Part shown: positions 16,192 to 25,660 of the stretch, piece after piece
Layout of the letters: each line of letters starts with the position of its first letter
Position numbering within the stretch: the first letter of the stretch is position 1
Notes under the pieces: model-generated
The model's database searches: none
What the model saw: the letters and a program-made list of their open reading frames with translations, nothing else
What the model was told of the DNA's origin: nothing
Made by a program: the position numbers and the translations under genes
Assembly (NCBI RefSeq): GCF_036345915.1
Contig: NZ_CP107785.1
Span: 6,944,001 to 7,008,000, forward strand
DNA from: Nocardia sp. NBC_00565
GTDB lineage: Bacteria > Actinomycetota > Actinomycetes > Mycobacteriales > Mycobacteriaceae
Reading direction: 5' to 3'
Length of the DNA stretch: 64,000 nt

Positions 16192-19047
16192 TTGCTCGTA
16201 ATCCTGCTCGCGCTCGCGATAGCCGCCCTGGCGGCACCCTTGTGCGTGTGGGCGTTGGGGCGCAACGGTTTCTACGTGCTCGCGCTGGTACCGTTCGGCT
16301 GCCTCGGCTGGGTGATCGCGAATTGGAGTAGTACACAGCGGGTTCGGGTCAGCTGGGCACCGAGTATCGGGATGAATATCGACCTGCGCTTCGACTCGCT
16401 GGCCGCGATCATGTCGGCGCTGGTGCTCGGCATCGGCACGCTGATTCTGGCCTACTGCGCCCGGTATTTCGAGGACGACGAGCCGCGGCTGGGGGTGTTC
16501 GCGGCGCAGCTGGTCGCCTTTGCCGGTGCCATGTTCGGCTTGGTGACCAGCGACAATATGTTGCTGCTCTTCGTATTCTGGGAAATGACGACGGTGCTGT
16601 CGTTCCTGTTGGTCGGCCACAATGCCGAGCAGGCGGTCAGTCGCCGGGCCGCGATCCAGGCGCTGCTGGTGACCGGCGCGGGCGGACTGGCGATGCTGGT
16701 CGGGATCGTCATCCTCGGTCAGGTGAGCGGCAGCTATCTGCTGTCGGATCTGCTGGCGGCACCGCCGACGGGCGTCGCGGTCGACGTCGCGGTGGCGCTG
16801 CTGCTGATCGGGGCGCTGAGCAAATCGGCGATCGTGCCGCTGCACTTCTGGTTGCCGGGTGCGATGGCCGCGCCGACACCGGTCAGCGCGTATCTGCACG
16901 CGGCGGCCATGGTGAAGGCGGGGGTGTATCTGGTGGCCCGCCTCGCTCCGGTGTTCGCGAGCAGCCCGGCCTGGCATCCGCTGATCCTCACCCTCGGCGT
17001 GGCGTCGATGGTGCTCGCCGGATTGCGATCGCTGCAAGTGACCGATCTGAAGCTGGTGCTCGCCTTCGGCACGGTGAGTCAGTTGGGTTTTCTGATCCTG
17101 CTGGTCGGGCTCGGCACTCCGGATGCGGCGCTGGCCGGGGCGACGCTGATCGTCGCGCACGCGTTCTTCAAGGCCTGCCTGTTCATGGTGGTCGGGATCA
17201 TCGACCACGGGGCCGGGACGCGCGATCTGCGGGAGTTGTCGGGGCTCGGGCGGAAAGCGCCGGTGTTGTGCGGGGTCGCGGTGCTGGCCGCGCTCAGCAT
17301 GGCCGGGATACCGCCGATGCTCGGGTTCGTCGGCAAGGAGAGTGCGCTGGGCGCGGTGCTGGATGCGGATATCCTCGCCGACCCCGCGAGGGTCGCGTTG
17401 GCCGCGGGGGTGGTGCTCGGATCGATGCTGACGGTCGGCTACAGCGCCCGGTTCGTGTGGGGAGCCTTCGCGGACAAAGATCTGTCGCCACGTCACGTGG
17501 ATGGCGGGGATCGGGACCAGACGGCAGATCATTGGCATGCGCCGGGAGCGCTGTTCTCGGCCGCGCCCGCAGTGCTGGCGGTGGGGAGCCTGGTCGCGGG
17601 CCTGGCCGCACCATGGATGGACTCACTGCTGAATCCATATGCGAAAACCCTTCCGGGCGTGCTCGATTCACATCTGGCGCGCTGGCACGGATTCGATCTC
17701 CCACTGGCGCTGACGATTCTGATCATCGGTGTGGGCATCGTGCTGTTCCAGCTGCGCGCCCGTATCGGTGAGTCCGCGACGCTGCTCGGCAATGCCGACC
17801 GCGCCTACGATGCCACCCTGCGCGCCATGGACCGGCTGTCGCTGCGGATGACCGGCGCGGTGCAGCGCGGCTCACTGCCGTTGAGTCAAGCGACGATCCT
17901 GGTGACGCTGATTCTGCTGCCGACGGTGCTGCTCGCGGTCGGCACCCGCACCGGAATCCGCCTGCGCCTGTGGGATTCGCCGTTCCAGGCCGCCATCGGC
18001 GCGATCATGATCGCCATGGCGCTCTGCGCGACCGTCCTGCGCAACCGGTTGGCCAGCGTTCTGGTCGTCGGCGTCACCGGTTACGGCTGCGGTGTGATCT
18101 TCGCGCTGCACGGCGCACCCGATCTGGCACTCACCCAATTCCTGGTCGAGACACTGACTTTGGTGATCTTCGTGCTGGTACTGCGTGCCTTCCCCGCCGA
18201 GATCGAAGAAAGCCGCAAGACCGCATTCAAAGTGCGTCGCGCGATCCTGTCCGCGCTGGTCGGCGCGACGGTCGCGGTGCTGGCCGCCTTCGCCGTCACC
18301 GCGCGTTCGGCCGAGCCCATCTGGCACCTGATCCCCGATGCCGCATACACATTCGGCGGCGGCAAGAACGCGGTCAATGTCCTGCTCGTCGATATCCGGG
18401 CCTGGGACACCCTGGGCGAGATCTCGGTACTCGTCGTCGCGGCGACCGGTGTCGCGTCGCTGGTGTTCCGTAGTCGGCGCTTCGGCAGCGCGCCGCGCGC
18501 GGTGGACGCCCCGAACTACGACCCGGACCTGGTGAGCTGGCTGCCCGCGGGCAGGTTGGTGGATCGGCGCGACCGGTCGATGGTCCTGCAGATCACCACC
18601 CGGCTGGTCTTCCCGACCATCATGGTGCTCTCGGTGTACTTCTTCTTCTCCGGCCACAATGCCCCCGGCGGCGGATTCGCGGGTGGGCTCACGGCCGGGC
18701 TCGCGCTGACGCTGCGTTATCTCGCGGGCGGCCGCTACGAACTCGGCGAGGCGCTGCCCGTCGACGCCGGACATCTGCTCGGCGCCGGGCTGGCGCTGGC
18801 CGCCGGGACCGCGGCCAGCTCGCTGGTACTGGGCGCGCCGCCGCTGTCCTCGGCGACCGTTGCGGTGACGCTGCCGGTGATCGGGCACGTCAAGGTGGTC
18901 ACCGCGCTGTTCTTCGATCTCGGCGTCTATCTCATCGTGGTCGGGCTGGTCCTGGACGTGCTGCGCAGCCTCGGCGCCCGCCTGGACAGCGAACTGGCCA
19001 GCACCGATGGCGACGCATCCGACTCGGTACGAGGAGGATTCCAGTGA
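16192..19047 (+). CDS. mrpA: Na+/H+ antiporter subunit A with fused MnhB domain
   Basis: 951 aa. The first 770 residues are the MrpA/NuoL-like proton channel: the lysine and histidine helices are recognisable in KSAIVPLHFWLPGAMAAPTPVSAYLHAAAMVKAG and FKACLFMVVGIIDHG. The C-terminal 170 residues match MnhB (QITTRLVFPTIMVLSVYFF, then FFSGHNAPGGGFAGGL), so A and B are one polypeptide and no separate mrpB follows. Start is TTG at 16192 with GGAG 6 nt upstream. First of six genes, each overlapping the next by 4 nt. The complex exports Na+ using the proton gradient. Confidence 0.95.
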   Translation: MLVILLALAIAALAAPLCVWALGRNGFYVLALVPFGCLGWVIANWSSTQRVRVSWAPSIGMNIDLRFDSLAAIMSALVLGIGTLILAYCARYFEDDEPRLGVFAAQLVAFAGAMFGLVTSDNMLLLFVFWEMTTVLSFLLVGHNAEQAVSRRAAIQALLVTGAGGLAMLVGIVILGQVSGSYLLSDLLAAPPTGVAVDVAVALLLIGALSKSAIVPLHFWLPGAMAAPTPVSAYLHAAAMVKAGVYLVARLAPVFASSPAWHPLILTLGVASMVLAGLRSLQVTDLKLVLAFGTVSQLGFLILLVGLGTPDAALAGATLIVAHAFFKACLFMVVGIIDHGAGTRDLRELSGLGRKAPVLCGVAVLAALSMAGIPPMLGFVGKESALGAVLDADILADPARVALAAGVVLGSMLTVGYSARFVWGAFADKDLSPRHVDGGDRDQTADHWHAPGALFSAAPAVLAVGSLVAGLAAPWMDSLLNPYAKTLPGVLDSHLARWHGFDLPLALTILIIGVGIVLFQLRARIGESATLLGNADRAYDATLRAMDRLSLRMTGAVQRGSLPLSQATILVTLILLPTVLLAVGTRTGIRLRLWDSPFQAAIGAIMIAMALCATVLRNRLASVLVVGVTGYGCGVIFALHGAPDLALTQFLVETLTLVIFVLVLRAFPAEIEESRKTAFKVRRAILSALVGATVAVLAAFAVTARSAEPIWHLIPDAAYTFGGGKNAVNVLLVDIRAWDTLGEISVLVVAATGVASLVFRSRRFGSAPRAVDAPNYDPDLVSWLPAGRLVDRRDRSMVLQITTRLVFPTIMVLSVYFFFSGHNAPGGGFAGGLTAGLALTLRYLAGGRYELGEALPVDAGHLLGAGLALAAGTAASSLVLGAPPLSSATVAVTLPVIGHVKVVTALFFDLGVYLIVVGLVLDVLRSLGARLDSELASTDGDASDSVRGGFQ

Positions 19048-19427
19048 GTGCGAATCTGACCCTGCTGATCCTGATCGGGATTCTCGTCGCGTGCGGGGTG
19101 TATCTGATCCTCGAACGTGCCGTCTCGAAGATGCTGCTCGGCATGATCCTGTTCGGTAATGCGGTGAATCTGCTGATCCTCACCGTCGGCGGTCGCGGTG
19201 GCCGGCCGCCGATCCGCGGCGAGGCCGAGCACACGGGTGCCGAAACGGCCGATCCGCTCGCACAGGCGATGGTGCTCACCGCGATCGTGATCACCATGGG
19301 ACTGGCGGCTTTCGTGCTCGCCCTCGCCTACCGCTCCTACATCCTCACCACCACCGAGGACGTGCAGAACGACCCGGAGGACGTCGAGGTCGCCACCCGG
19401 CGCGAGGGAGAGGATCCGGAACGTTGA
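19044..19427 (+). CDS. mrpC: Na+/H+ antiporter subunit C
   Basis: 127 aa, NuoK-like, three membrane segments (ILIGILVACGVYLILE, LLGMILFGNAVNLLIL, VLTAIVITMGLAAFVLALAYR). The phrase LGMILFGNAVNLL is diagnostic of MnhC/MrpC. The acidic C-terminal tail is cytoplasmic. GTG start overlaps the mrpA stop (GTGA). Confidence 0.93.
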   Translation: MSANLTLLILIGILVACGVYLILERAVSKMLLGMILFGNAVNLLILTVGGRGGRPPIRGEAEHTGAETADPLAQAMVLTAIVITMGLAAFVLALAYRSYILTTTEDVQNDPEDVEVATRREGEDPER

Positions 19428-21040
19428 GTGATCTGCTGCCCACACTGGCACCGCTGCCGGTCCTGGTGCCGTTGCTCGGGGCCGCAGGCACGCTGGTCTT
19501 CGGGCGCCAGCCGCGCATCCAGCGTCTGGTCATGTTGGTCCTGCTGGCCGCCGTGGTCGTCATCTGCGCGCTGCTGCTCTATCTGGTCGATCGCGATGGC
19601 ACCACCGCGCTCCAGGTCGGCGGCTGGGGCACCCCGATCGGCATCACACTCGTAGTCGACCGGCTCTCCGCGACCATGCTGCTCGTCTCCTCGATCGTGC
19701 TGCTCGCGGTCTCGACCTACGCTGCAGGCCAGAACATTCGCGACGGTGACGACCGCCAGCCGACCTCGATCTATCGGCCCACCTATCTCGTGCTGACCGC
19801 CGGTGTTTCGGCCGCGTTCCTGGCGGGCGATCTGTTCAACCTGTTCGTCGGCTTCGAAATCCTGCTCGCCGCATCGTTTGTGCTGCTCACCGTCGGCGCG
19901 ACCGCGGACAGGATCCGGGCCGGCATCGCGTATGTGATGGTCTCGATGGTGTCGTCGCTGATCTTCCTGACCGGCATCGCGCTGGCCTACGCGGCCACCG
20001 GAACGCTGAATCTGGCCCAGCTCGCGGTGCGCATGGGCGAGGTGCCCAACGGTATTCGGATGGCCGTCTACGCGGTGCTGCTGGTGGCCTTCGGCATCAA
20101 GGCGGCGGTGTTCCCGCTATCGAACTGGCTGCCCGACTCCTACCCCACCGCACCCGCGCCGGTGACCGCCGTCTTCGCGGGCCTGCTGACGAAAGTCGGC
20201 GTGTACGCGATCATCCGGACGCATACCCTGCTGTTCCCCGATGGCGGCTTCGACAACATCCTGCTGGTCTGCGGTCTGCTCACCATGCTGATCGGTATCT
20301 TCGGCGCGATCGCGCAGAGCGATATCCGACGGCTGCTCTCGTTCACTCTGGTCAGTCACATCGGATACATGGTCTTCGGCATCGGACTCGGCAGCGCCGC
20401 TGGGCTCGCCGGCGCGGTGTTCTATGTGGCGCACCACATTCTGGTGCAGACCTCGCTGTTCCTGGTGGTCGGGCTGATCGAGCGGCAGGCCGGATCGGTG
20501 TCGCTGCGCAGGCTCGGCGGTTTGGCCGCGGCGAGTCCGCTACTGGCCGTGCTGTTCCTGGTGCCCGCGCTGAATCTCGGTGGTATACCGCCATTCTCGG
20601 GATTCATCGGCAAGGTCGCGCTGCTGCAGGCGGGCGCGGCCGACGGCCGTGTGCTGGCCTGGGTACTGGTGGCGGGTTCGGTGGTGACCAGTCTGCTCAC
20701 GCTGTATGCCGTCGCGCGCGTGTGGAGCAAGGCGTTCTGGCGGCCGCGCACCGAAGCGCCGGAGGGACATCTCACCGCGGCGAAACCGCCGACGCTGGTG
20801 GAGGATTCGACCGATGTGCTCTATGACGAGCGAACCGATCCCGGACGGATGCCGCTGCTGATGGTGCTGTCGACGACGGCGCTGGTGGTGGTCGGGCTCT
20901 GCCTCACCGTCTTCGCCGGACCGATCCTGCGCATCGCGGATCGCGCGGCGACCGACCTGAGCGATCCCGCGGTGTATATCGGTGCGGTGCTCGGTCATTC
21001 GGATGCCGATCATCCCGTGGCGAGTAAGGGGGCGAAATGA
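19424..21040 (+). CDS. mrpD: Na+/H+ antiporter subunit D
   Basis: 538 aa NuoM/NuoN-like subunit with about 14 membrane segments. Key elements are the cytoplasm-facing KAAVFPLSNWLPDSYPTAPAPVTAVFAGLLTKVGVYA and SDIRRLLSFTLVSHIGYM. A 60-residue soluble loop (about 435-480, rich in Pro/Glu) precedes the last helix. TTG start overlaps mrpC stop (TTGA). Confidence 0.94.
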   Translation: MSDLLPTLAPLPVLVPLLGAAGTLVFGRQPRIQRLVMLVLLAAVVVICALLLYLVDRDGTTALQVGGWGTPIGITLVVDRLSATMLLVSSIVLLAVSTYAAGQNIRDGDDRQPTSIYRPTYLVLTAGVSAAFLAGDLFNLFVGFEILLAASFVLLTVGATADRIRAGIAYVMVSMVSSLIFLTGIALAYAATGTLNLAQLAVRMGEVPNGIRMAVYAVLLVAFGIKAAVFPLSNWLPDSYPTAPAPVTAVFAGLLTKVGVYAIIRTHTLLFPDGGFDNILLVCGLLTMLIGIFGAIAQSDIRRLLSFTLVSHIGYMVFGIGLGSAAGLAGAVFYVAHHILVQTSLFLVVGLIERQAGSVSLRRLGGLAAASPLLAVLFLVPALNLGGIPPFSGFIGKVALLQAGAADGRVLAWVLVAGSVVTSLLTLYAVARVWSKAFWRPRTEAPEGHLTAAKPPTLVEDSTDVLYDERTDPGRMPLLMVLSTTALVVVGLCLTVFAGPILRIADRAATDLSDPAVYIGAVLGHSDADHPVASKGAK

Positions 21041-21609
21041 GCCCGACGCGAAAATGGCTGCCGGGCCGAGCGTCGGCCGTACGCGTCGGCGTGCTGTTGT
21101 GGCTCACGATCGTGTGGTTGACGCTCTGGGGCGATCTCAGTGTGGGCAATCTGGTGGCCGGTCTCGGGGTCGGCACACTGATCATGCTGACCTTGCCGCT
21201 GCCCCGGGTACCCGTGTCCGGGCGGCTGCATCCACTGGCACTTGCCGAATTGATCGTCGTCAGTTCGTATTACGCGCTCGAATCCAGTCTGCAGGTGGCC
21301 TGGTTCGCGATCCGCCCCGCACCGCCGCCGGTCTCCGGTGTGCTGCGGGTGAATATGAGCATGAAATCCGATCTGGTGCTGGTGTTGTGCGCCGATGTGC
21401 TCAATCTGATTCCGGGCACGATGGTGCTCGAGATCGACCGCGAGCGCTGTGTCTTCTACGTGCACGTCCTGGATGTGAGCAGCGAGGCGGCGGTCGACAC
21501 GTTCTACCGGACCACCCGACGCCTGGAACGGCTGCTCATCTCGGCATTCGAGCGCCCCGCCGAATGGCGTTCGACCAGAACTACTGCCAACCCGGAGGTG
21601 AACCCATGA
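21037..21609 (+). CDS. mrpE: Na+/H+ antiporter subunit E
   Basis: 190 aa. N-terminal membrane segments (LLWLTIVWLTLWGDLSVGN, LVAGLGVGTLIMLTLPLP) and a soluble C-terminal domain with the family pattern TMVLEIDRERCVFYVHVLDV. ATGA overlaps at both ends couple it to mrpD and mrpF. Confidence 0.92.
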   Translation: MSPTRKWLPGRASAVRVGVLLWLTIVWLTLWGDLSVGNLVAGLGVGTLIMLTLPLPRVPVSGRLHPLALAELIVVSSYYALESSLQVAWFAIRPAPPPVSGVLRVNMSMKSDLVLVLCADVLNLIPGTMVLEIDRERCVFYVHVLDVSSEAAVDTFYRTTRRLERLLISAFERPAEWRSTRTTANPEVNP

Positions 21610-21866
21610 CCGTCGTCGCCATCGTGGCGGGCATCATGCTGATGGCCGCCGGCGTGATCGTCAGCTACCGCATCCTCGCCGGACCGAGCACCCTGGACCG
21701 CGTCGTCGGCATCGACTCGCTGATGGCCATCGCCGCATCCGGGCTCGCGGTCTGGGCCGCCTACAGTGACGACACCACGGTCGTGCCCGCCATCGTCGCG
21801 CTGGCGCTGGTCGGCTTCCTCGGCTCCGCCGCGGTCTCCCGCTTCCGAGTCAGGGACGACGTATGA
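21606..21866 (+). CDS. mrpF: Na+/H+ antiporter subunit F
   Basis: 86 aa with three membrane segments. The motif RILAGPSTLDRVVGIDSL is the MnhF/MrpF hallmark, holding the conserved Asp. ATG at 21606 overlaps mrpE stop; its own stop overlaps mrpG. Confidence 0.92.
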   Translation: MTVVAIVAGIMLMAAGVIVSYRILAGPSTLDRVVGIDSLMAIAASGLAVWAAYSDDTTVVPAIVALALVGFLGSAAVSRFRVRDDV

Positions 21867-22195
21867 ACCTGTGGCAGGTGGCCTCCGGCGTCCTCATCCT
21901 GACCGGCGCGACGCTCGCCCTGACCGCGTCGATCGCCATCGTGCGCTTCCCCGACACCCTCTCGCGCATGCACGCCGCCACCAAACCCCAAGTGGTCGGG
22001 CTGATCCTGGTACTGGAGGGTGCGGCTATCCAACTCGGCGGCCACGGCAACATCTGGTTGCTCTTCCTGGTCGGCCTGTTCACCCTGGTGACCGCGCCGG
22101 TGGTCGCCCATCTGATCGGGCGCACCGCCTACCGCGAACAGCGCTATCGCGATGGACTGCTGCGCGTCAACGAGCTTCGCGACGACAACCTTTGA
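21863..22195 (+). CDS. mrpG: Na+/H+ antiporter subunit G
   Basis: 110 aa, three membrane segments. FPDTLSRMHAATKPQVVGLILVLEGAA is the MnhG/PhaG signature, and APVVAHLIGRTAYREQ its usual end. Last gene of the operon; convergent with the PAP2 gene 15 nt away, with no strong hairpin between. Confidence 0.92.
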   Translation: MNLWQVASGVLILTGATLALTASIAIVRFPDTLSRMHAATKPQVVGLILVLEGAAIQLGGHGNIWLLFLVGLFTLVTAPVVAHLIGRTAYREQRYRDGLLRVNELRDDNL

Positions 22196-22210
22196 GGGCA
22201 GGGAAGCCGG

Positions 22211-23617
22211 TCAGGACCGGGTCGACAGCACCGGAGTCTCATCCACCGCCACCGTCTCCTGCGCTCCCGCGAACCACGTCGCGTGGAACGCCGCGGCCAT
22301 CGCGGCCAGCACCGCGAGCACAATCGTCCCCGCCAGCACCGGGTATTCGGCCATCGAGACCGCGAGATAGCGGAAGGCGAGCAACAGCGTGGTGAGGATC
22401 ACCGCGCCGAACAAGACCAGCCGCACCCGGAACCAGCCCCAGCCGCGTTCGGGATCACGCAGCGCGGATTCGATGGTCAGGCACAGCACCGCGCCGGCAA
22501 CGAGGTCGACGCCGTAGTGATAGCCGAAGCCGAGGGTCGCGGTGAGGGTGCCGACCAGCCAGAACGCGCCGAGGCTGCGCAGCCACAGCGGGGCCTTGGA
22601 GCCATCGGTGTCGCAGCGGGTGTGCACGAAGACCGAAAGCGCCCATGCGGTGTGCATCGAGGGCATGCAGTTGCGCGGGGTGAAGGAGTCGAACGGCAGC
22701 GGCGCCGGGTTGCGGTCGATCGGGGGGACGACGCCGGGCCAGAAGTTGCTCACCTGCAGGCCGTGGCCGTCCGCGCCGAAGGCGAACATCGGGCCGACGA
22801 CCGGGAAGATCACATAGATGACCGGACCGAGCAGTCCGAGCACCAGGAAGGTGCGCACCAGATAGTGCGTCGGCCAGACGCCGGTCGACACCACCCGCCG
22901 CAACTGCCATACCGCGACGACTATCGCGGCCACTGGAAGCTCGATATAGACCCAGTGCAGCACCGCGTAGACGGCCGGTCCCAGCGCGTCCACCACCCGG
23001 CCCATCACCCAGGAGGGATCACCGAGCGCGTGGTCGGCCAGCGCCACGTAGATGTCGTAGACCTGCGGACGGCTGACCACCGTGATGTGCAGCCACACGT
23101 CACCGACCTTGGTGGCCAGGACGAGCAGAGCGCCGAGGGCGGCGGCGTGCAGTGCGTTGCGCCGCTGCGCCCCGCTCCAGCGGAACCCGGCGACCAGCGC
23201 CAAGCCGGTGAGCACGAGCGTCGGCCCGTTGCCGATGGCGAACGATTCGCCGCTCAGCAGTCGAATGCTCGCCCACACCGCGTCGATTCCGGCCGCGATA
23301 CCGACTGCGATCATCCGGCGGCGCTGCGAGATGCCGACCAGGGCCAGAATCAGTCCGGCCCATGGCACGGACATGGATTTCGGCGTGCCGACGTAGTCGT
23401 GCCACAGGCTGCCGAGCGGGCCCTCGAAATCGTGCCCGATCGATCCCACCTGCAGGGCGATGAGCAGTACCGGCACCGCCGCGATCGCGGTTACGACCCA
23501 GATCCGAGATCGCGGCACACGCGTCCGTTCGGCGACACTGCCACCGCCGACCTTTGCGCGCGACCTGCGAGCAATCGCTACGGGATGTCCCGGATCTTCG
23601 ACAAGCACGTCGACCAT
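22211..23617 (-). CDS. PAP2-superfamily membrane phosphatase/transferase
   Basis: 468 aa with about 11 membrane segments. Near residues 300-350 the PAP2-type catalytic residues are visible: CMPSMHTAWAL (His in the second phosphatase motif) and GFGYHYGVDLVAG (His and Asp of the third). This arrangement is that of the PAP2_3 group, which includes inositol-phosphoceramide-synthase-like enzymes, so the substrate is probably a lipid phosphate. Start ATG 23617 lacks an obvious SD. Monocistronic, convergent with mrpG. Confidence 0.85.
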   Translation of the reverse strand: MVDVLVEDPGHPVAIARRSRAKVGGGSVAERTRVPRSRIWVVTAIAAVPVLLIALQVGSIGHDFEGPLGSLWHDYVGTPKSMSVPWAGLILALVGISQRRRMIAVGIAAGIDAVWASIRLLSGESFAIGNGPTLVLTGLALVAGFRWSGAQRRNALHAAALGALLVLATKVGDVWLHITVVSRPQVYDIYVALADHALGDPSWVMGRVVDALGPAVYAVLHWVYIELPVAAIVVAVWQLRRVVSTGVWPTHYLVRTFLVLGLLGPVIYVIFPVVGPMFAFGADGHGLQVSNFWPGVVPPIDRNPAPLPFDSFTPRNCMPSMHTAWALSVFVHTRCDTDGSKAPLWLRSLGAFWLVGTLTATLGFGYHYGVDLVAGAVLCLTIESALRDPERGWGWFRVRLVLFGAVILTTLLLAFRYLAVSMAEYPVLAGTIVLAVLAAMAAAFHATWFAGAQETVAVDETPVLSTRS

Positions 23618-23684
23618 AGTAAACGGGATATGAACGCCATCCCCCTGGCCAGTTGAACGTCAGCCGACCTGTTCGAGCCTCAAC

Positions 23685-24830
23685 CTACTGGTCGAGCTCC
23701 TTGACCAGGGCGTCCACCACCGCGACCAGGTCGCCCTGGGTGCTCGCGGCCACCTTGCGCTGCCGCTGGTAGGACGCGCCGCGCTGCGGAATCTCCGCGA
23801 CGAAGGCGAGTTCGTCCGCACAGCCGAGCCGCTTGGCCGTCGGCTCCAGCCGCTGCAGCAGATCCATCAGATCATCGGTGACCAATCGCTCATTGCTGTC
23901 GTCGTCCACGATGATGATCGCGTCCAAGCCGTAGCGCGCCGCGCGCCACTTGTTCTCCTGGACATGCCACGGCGGAATGGTCGGCAGCGTTTCGCCGTTA
24001 TCGATGCGCTGATCGAGATCGACGATCAGGCAGTGGATGAGCGCGGCCACCGCCGCCAGCTCGGCGCGAGTCGAGAGGCCATCGCAGACGCGCACCTCGA
24101 TGGTGCCCCATTTCGGCGCGGGACGGATATCCCAATGCATGCCGCCGAGCTGCTCGAAAACCCCGGTCTTCATCTGGTCGTGCACGAAACACTCGAACTG
24201 CGCCCAGTTTTCGAACTGGAACGGCAGACCGGCGGTGGGCAGCTGCTGGAACATCAACGTCCGGTTGCTGGCGTAGCCGGTATCCGCGCCCGCCCACATC
24301 GGCGAGGACGCGGACAGCGACAGCAGATGCGGATACGACAGCAGCAGCGAGTTCAGGATCGGAAAGACCTTCTCGCGGTGCGAGACTCCGACGTGCACGT
24401 GCACGCCCCAGATCATCATCTGGCGGCCCCACCACTGGGTCCGATCGATCAGCTCGTCGTAATGCACCGAGCGCGTGAGCTGTTGGGCCGACCACTGGGC
24501 GAACGGATGGGTGCCCGCACAGAACAGATCGACACCGAGCGGATCGGCCGCGCGGCGCACCGTGTCCATGGTGCCGCGCAGATCCTCGACCGCCTCACCG
24601 ACGGTGTTGTGCACACCGGTGACGAGTTCCACTGTGTTGCGCAACAATTCCTTGGTGACCTGCGGTGTGCCGTCGTAGGCGTGTAGATCACCGAGCGAAT
24701 CGAACACTGCCGCAGCGGTATTCGACAGATCGCGGGTCACCTTGTCGACGAGCGCGATCTCCCACTCGATACCGATGGTCGGCCGGGGCGAGCCCGGGAA
24801 GGGAACCCGCGTGTTTGCTGTCCCGGCCAT
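23685..24830 (-). CDS. Glutamate--cysteine ligase, YbdK type (Rv0433-like)
   Basis: 381 aa, single GCS2 domain: opening PTIGIEWEIALVDKVTRDL, central HVHVGVSHREKVFPILNSLL with metal-binding His, and IEVRVCDGLSTRAE. The family forms gamma-glutamylcysteine from Glu and Cys in vitro. Actinobacteria of this group use mycothiol rather than glutathione, so the physiological role is unclear. It lies next to sodC as in M. tuberculosis (Rv0433/Rv0432), 14 nt upstream of it... the two are on the same strand with sodC first. Confidence 0.92.
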   Translation of the reverse strand: MAGTANTRVPFPGSPRPTIGIEWEIALVDKVTRDLSNTAAAVFDSLGDLHAYDGTPQVTKELLRNTVELVTGVHNTVGEAVEDLRGTMDTVRRAADPLGVDLFCAGTHPFAQWSAQQLTRSVHYDELIDRTQWWGRQMMIWGVHVHVGVSHREKVFPILNSLLLSYPHLLSLSASSPMWAGADTGYASNRTLMFQQLPTAGLPFQFENWAQFECFVHDQMKTGVFEQLGGMHWDIRPAPKWGTIEVRVCDGLSTRAELAAVAALIHCLIVDLDQRIDNGETLPTIPPWHVQENKWRAARYGLDAIIIVDDDSNERLVTDDLMDLLQRLEPTAKRLGCADELAFVAEIPQRGASYQRQRKVAASTQGDLVAVVDALVKELDQ

Positions 24831-24844
24831 ATCGGTGAACCTTG

Positions 24845-25531
24845 CTACTGGATGACGCCGCAGGCGACGCGGCCACCCGCATCGCCCGTCGCAAGAGTGG
24901 TTTCGTCCGGACCGGCAACGCCGTCGGCGCGGACATAACGGTTGGGGATATTGCCGAAGTTATCGGCGTCGGCGTGGATCATCAAGGCCTTGCCCTTGAT
25001 GTCGTCCAGGGTCACCGCATCGGTGGTGGTGACCAGTTTGGCCGTACCGTCCGTACGGACCTCGAGCGAAGTCAGATCGCCGCTGGCCGGGTGCGCGTTG
25101 GCGCTGCCGACCTGCAGGTGGCCACCAGCCGAGAGGAAGTCACCGGCCGGACCGCCGGTGGGCGCGACCGAGCTGGCCTCACACTTGCCGATCTGATGGA
25201 TGTGCAGGCCGTGGAAGCCCGGACGCAGTCCGTGCGCCTCGACAGTGAATTGCAGGTGGTTGCCGTCCTTGGTGATGTTCGCGACGGCGACCGAGGAGCC
25301 TGCGGCGTCCTTCAGGTCGACCTTCACCCCGGGGTTCGCGCCGGGGGAGCCCGTCTCCGTGCCGAACTCGCTGGCCGGCGGTGCGGACGCGCCGGTCCAT
25401 ACGGGGGGCGTGGTTCCCTGGACGTCGCTCGACTCCTGACTGTTCGAACAGGCAGCGAGGCCGAAGACCGCGACAGCGAGCACCGGGGTCACAGTCCGCC
25501 AGGACGGGCGACGAGATGTGGACGGGGCCAT
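24845..25531 (-). CDS. sodC: Cu/Zn superoxide dismutase, lipoprotein
   Basis: 228 aa. Lipoprotein signal with lipobox GLAA-C, Cys 28, so it is an envelope-anchored enzyme that removes superoxide outside the cytoplasm. Copper and zinc ligands are visible in GFHGLHIHQIGKCE, GGHLQVG and NAHPASGDL, and HADADNFGN; the disulfide pair is CEASS with GGRVACGVI, which also holds the active-site Arg. ATG 25531 has AAAGGAG 8-9 nt upstream. Immediately upstream is a repeated TTTACGAGTA element. It precedes the YbdK-type ligase on the same strand. Confidence 0.95.
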   Translation of the reverse strand: MAPSTSRRPSWRTVTPVLAVAVFGLAACSNSQESSDVQGTTPPVWTGASAPPASEFGTETGSPGANPGVKVDLKDAAGSSVAVANITKDGNHLQFTVEAHGLRPGFHGLHIHQIGKCEASSVAPTGGPAGDFLSAGGHLQVGSANAHPASGDLTSLEVRTDGTAKLVTTTDAVTLDDIKGKALMIHADADNFGNIPNRYVRADGVAGPDETTLATGDAGGRVACGVIQ

Positions 25532-25543
25532 CGGGGGAACTCC

Positions 25544-25568
25544 TTTACGAGTACCGAGTTTACGAGTA
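25544..25568. promoter_or_regulatory. Duplicated TTTACGAGTA element upstream of sodC
   Basis: TTTACGAGTA occurs twice (25544-25553 and 25559-25568), spaced 15 bp start to start, 13-37 nt upstream of the sodC ATG. On the minus strand it reads TTTACTCGTAAA, itself a near-palindrome. The position fits an operator over the promoter or leader. Confidence 0.4.
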
Positions 25569-25660
25569 AAGCTGGGTGGGCACGTTCGTTACCGGACAAG
25601 ATGATGCCACGCCCGCCGTGTCACGCCGTGACAGGCCCGTGTCGCGGCCAGCCGCGCCCG

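Noticed and set aside
16159..17538. 459-aa minus-strand frame opposite mrpA
   Set aside because: Gln/Arg/His-rich antisense shadow of a clear transmembrane protein.
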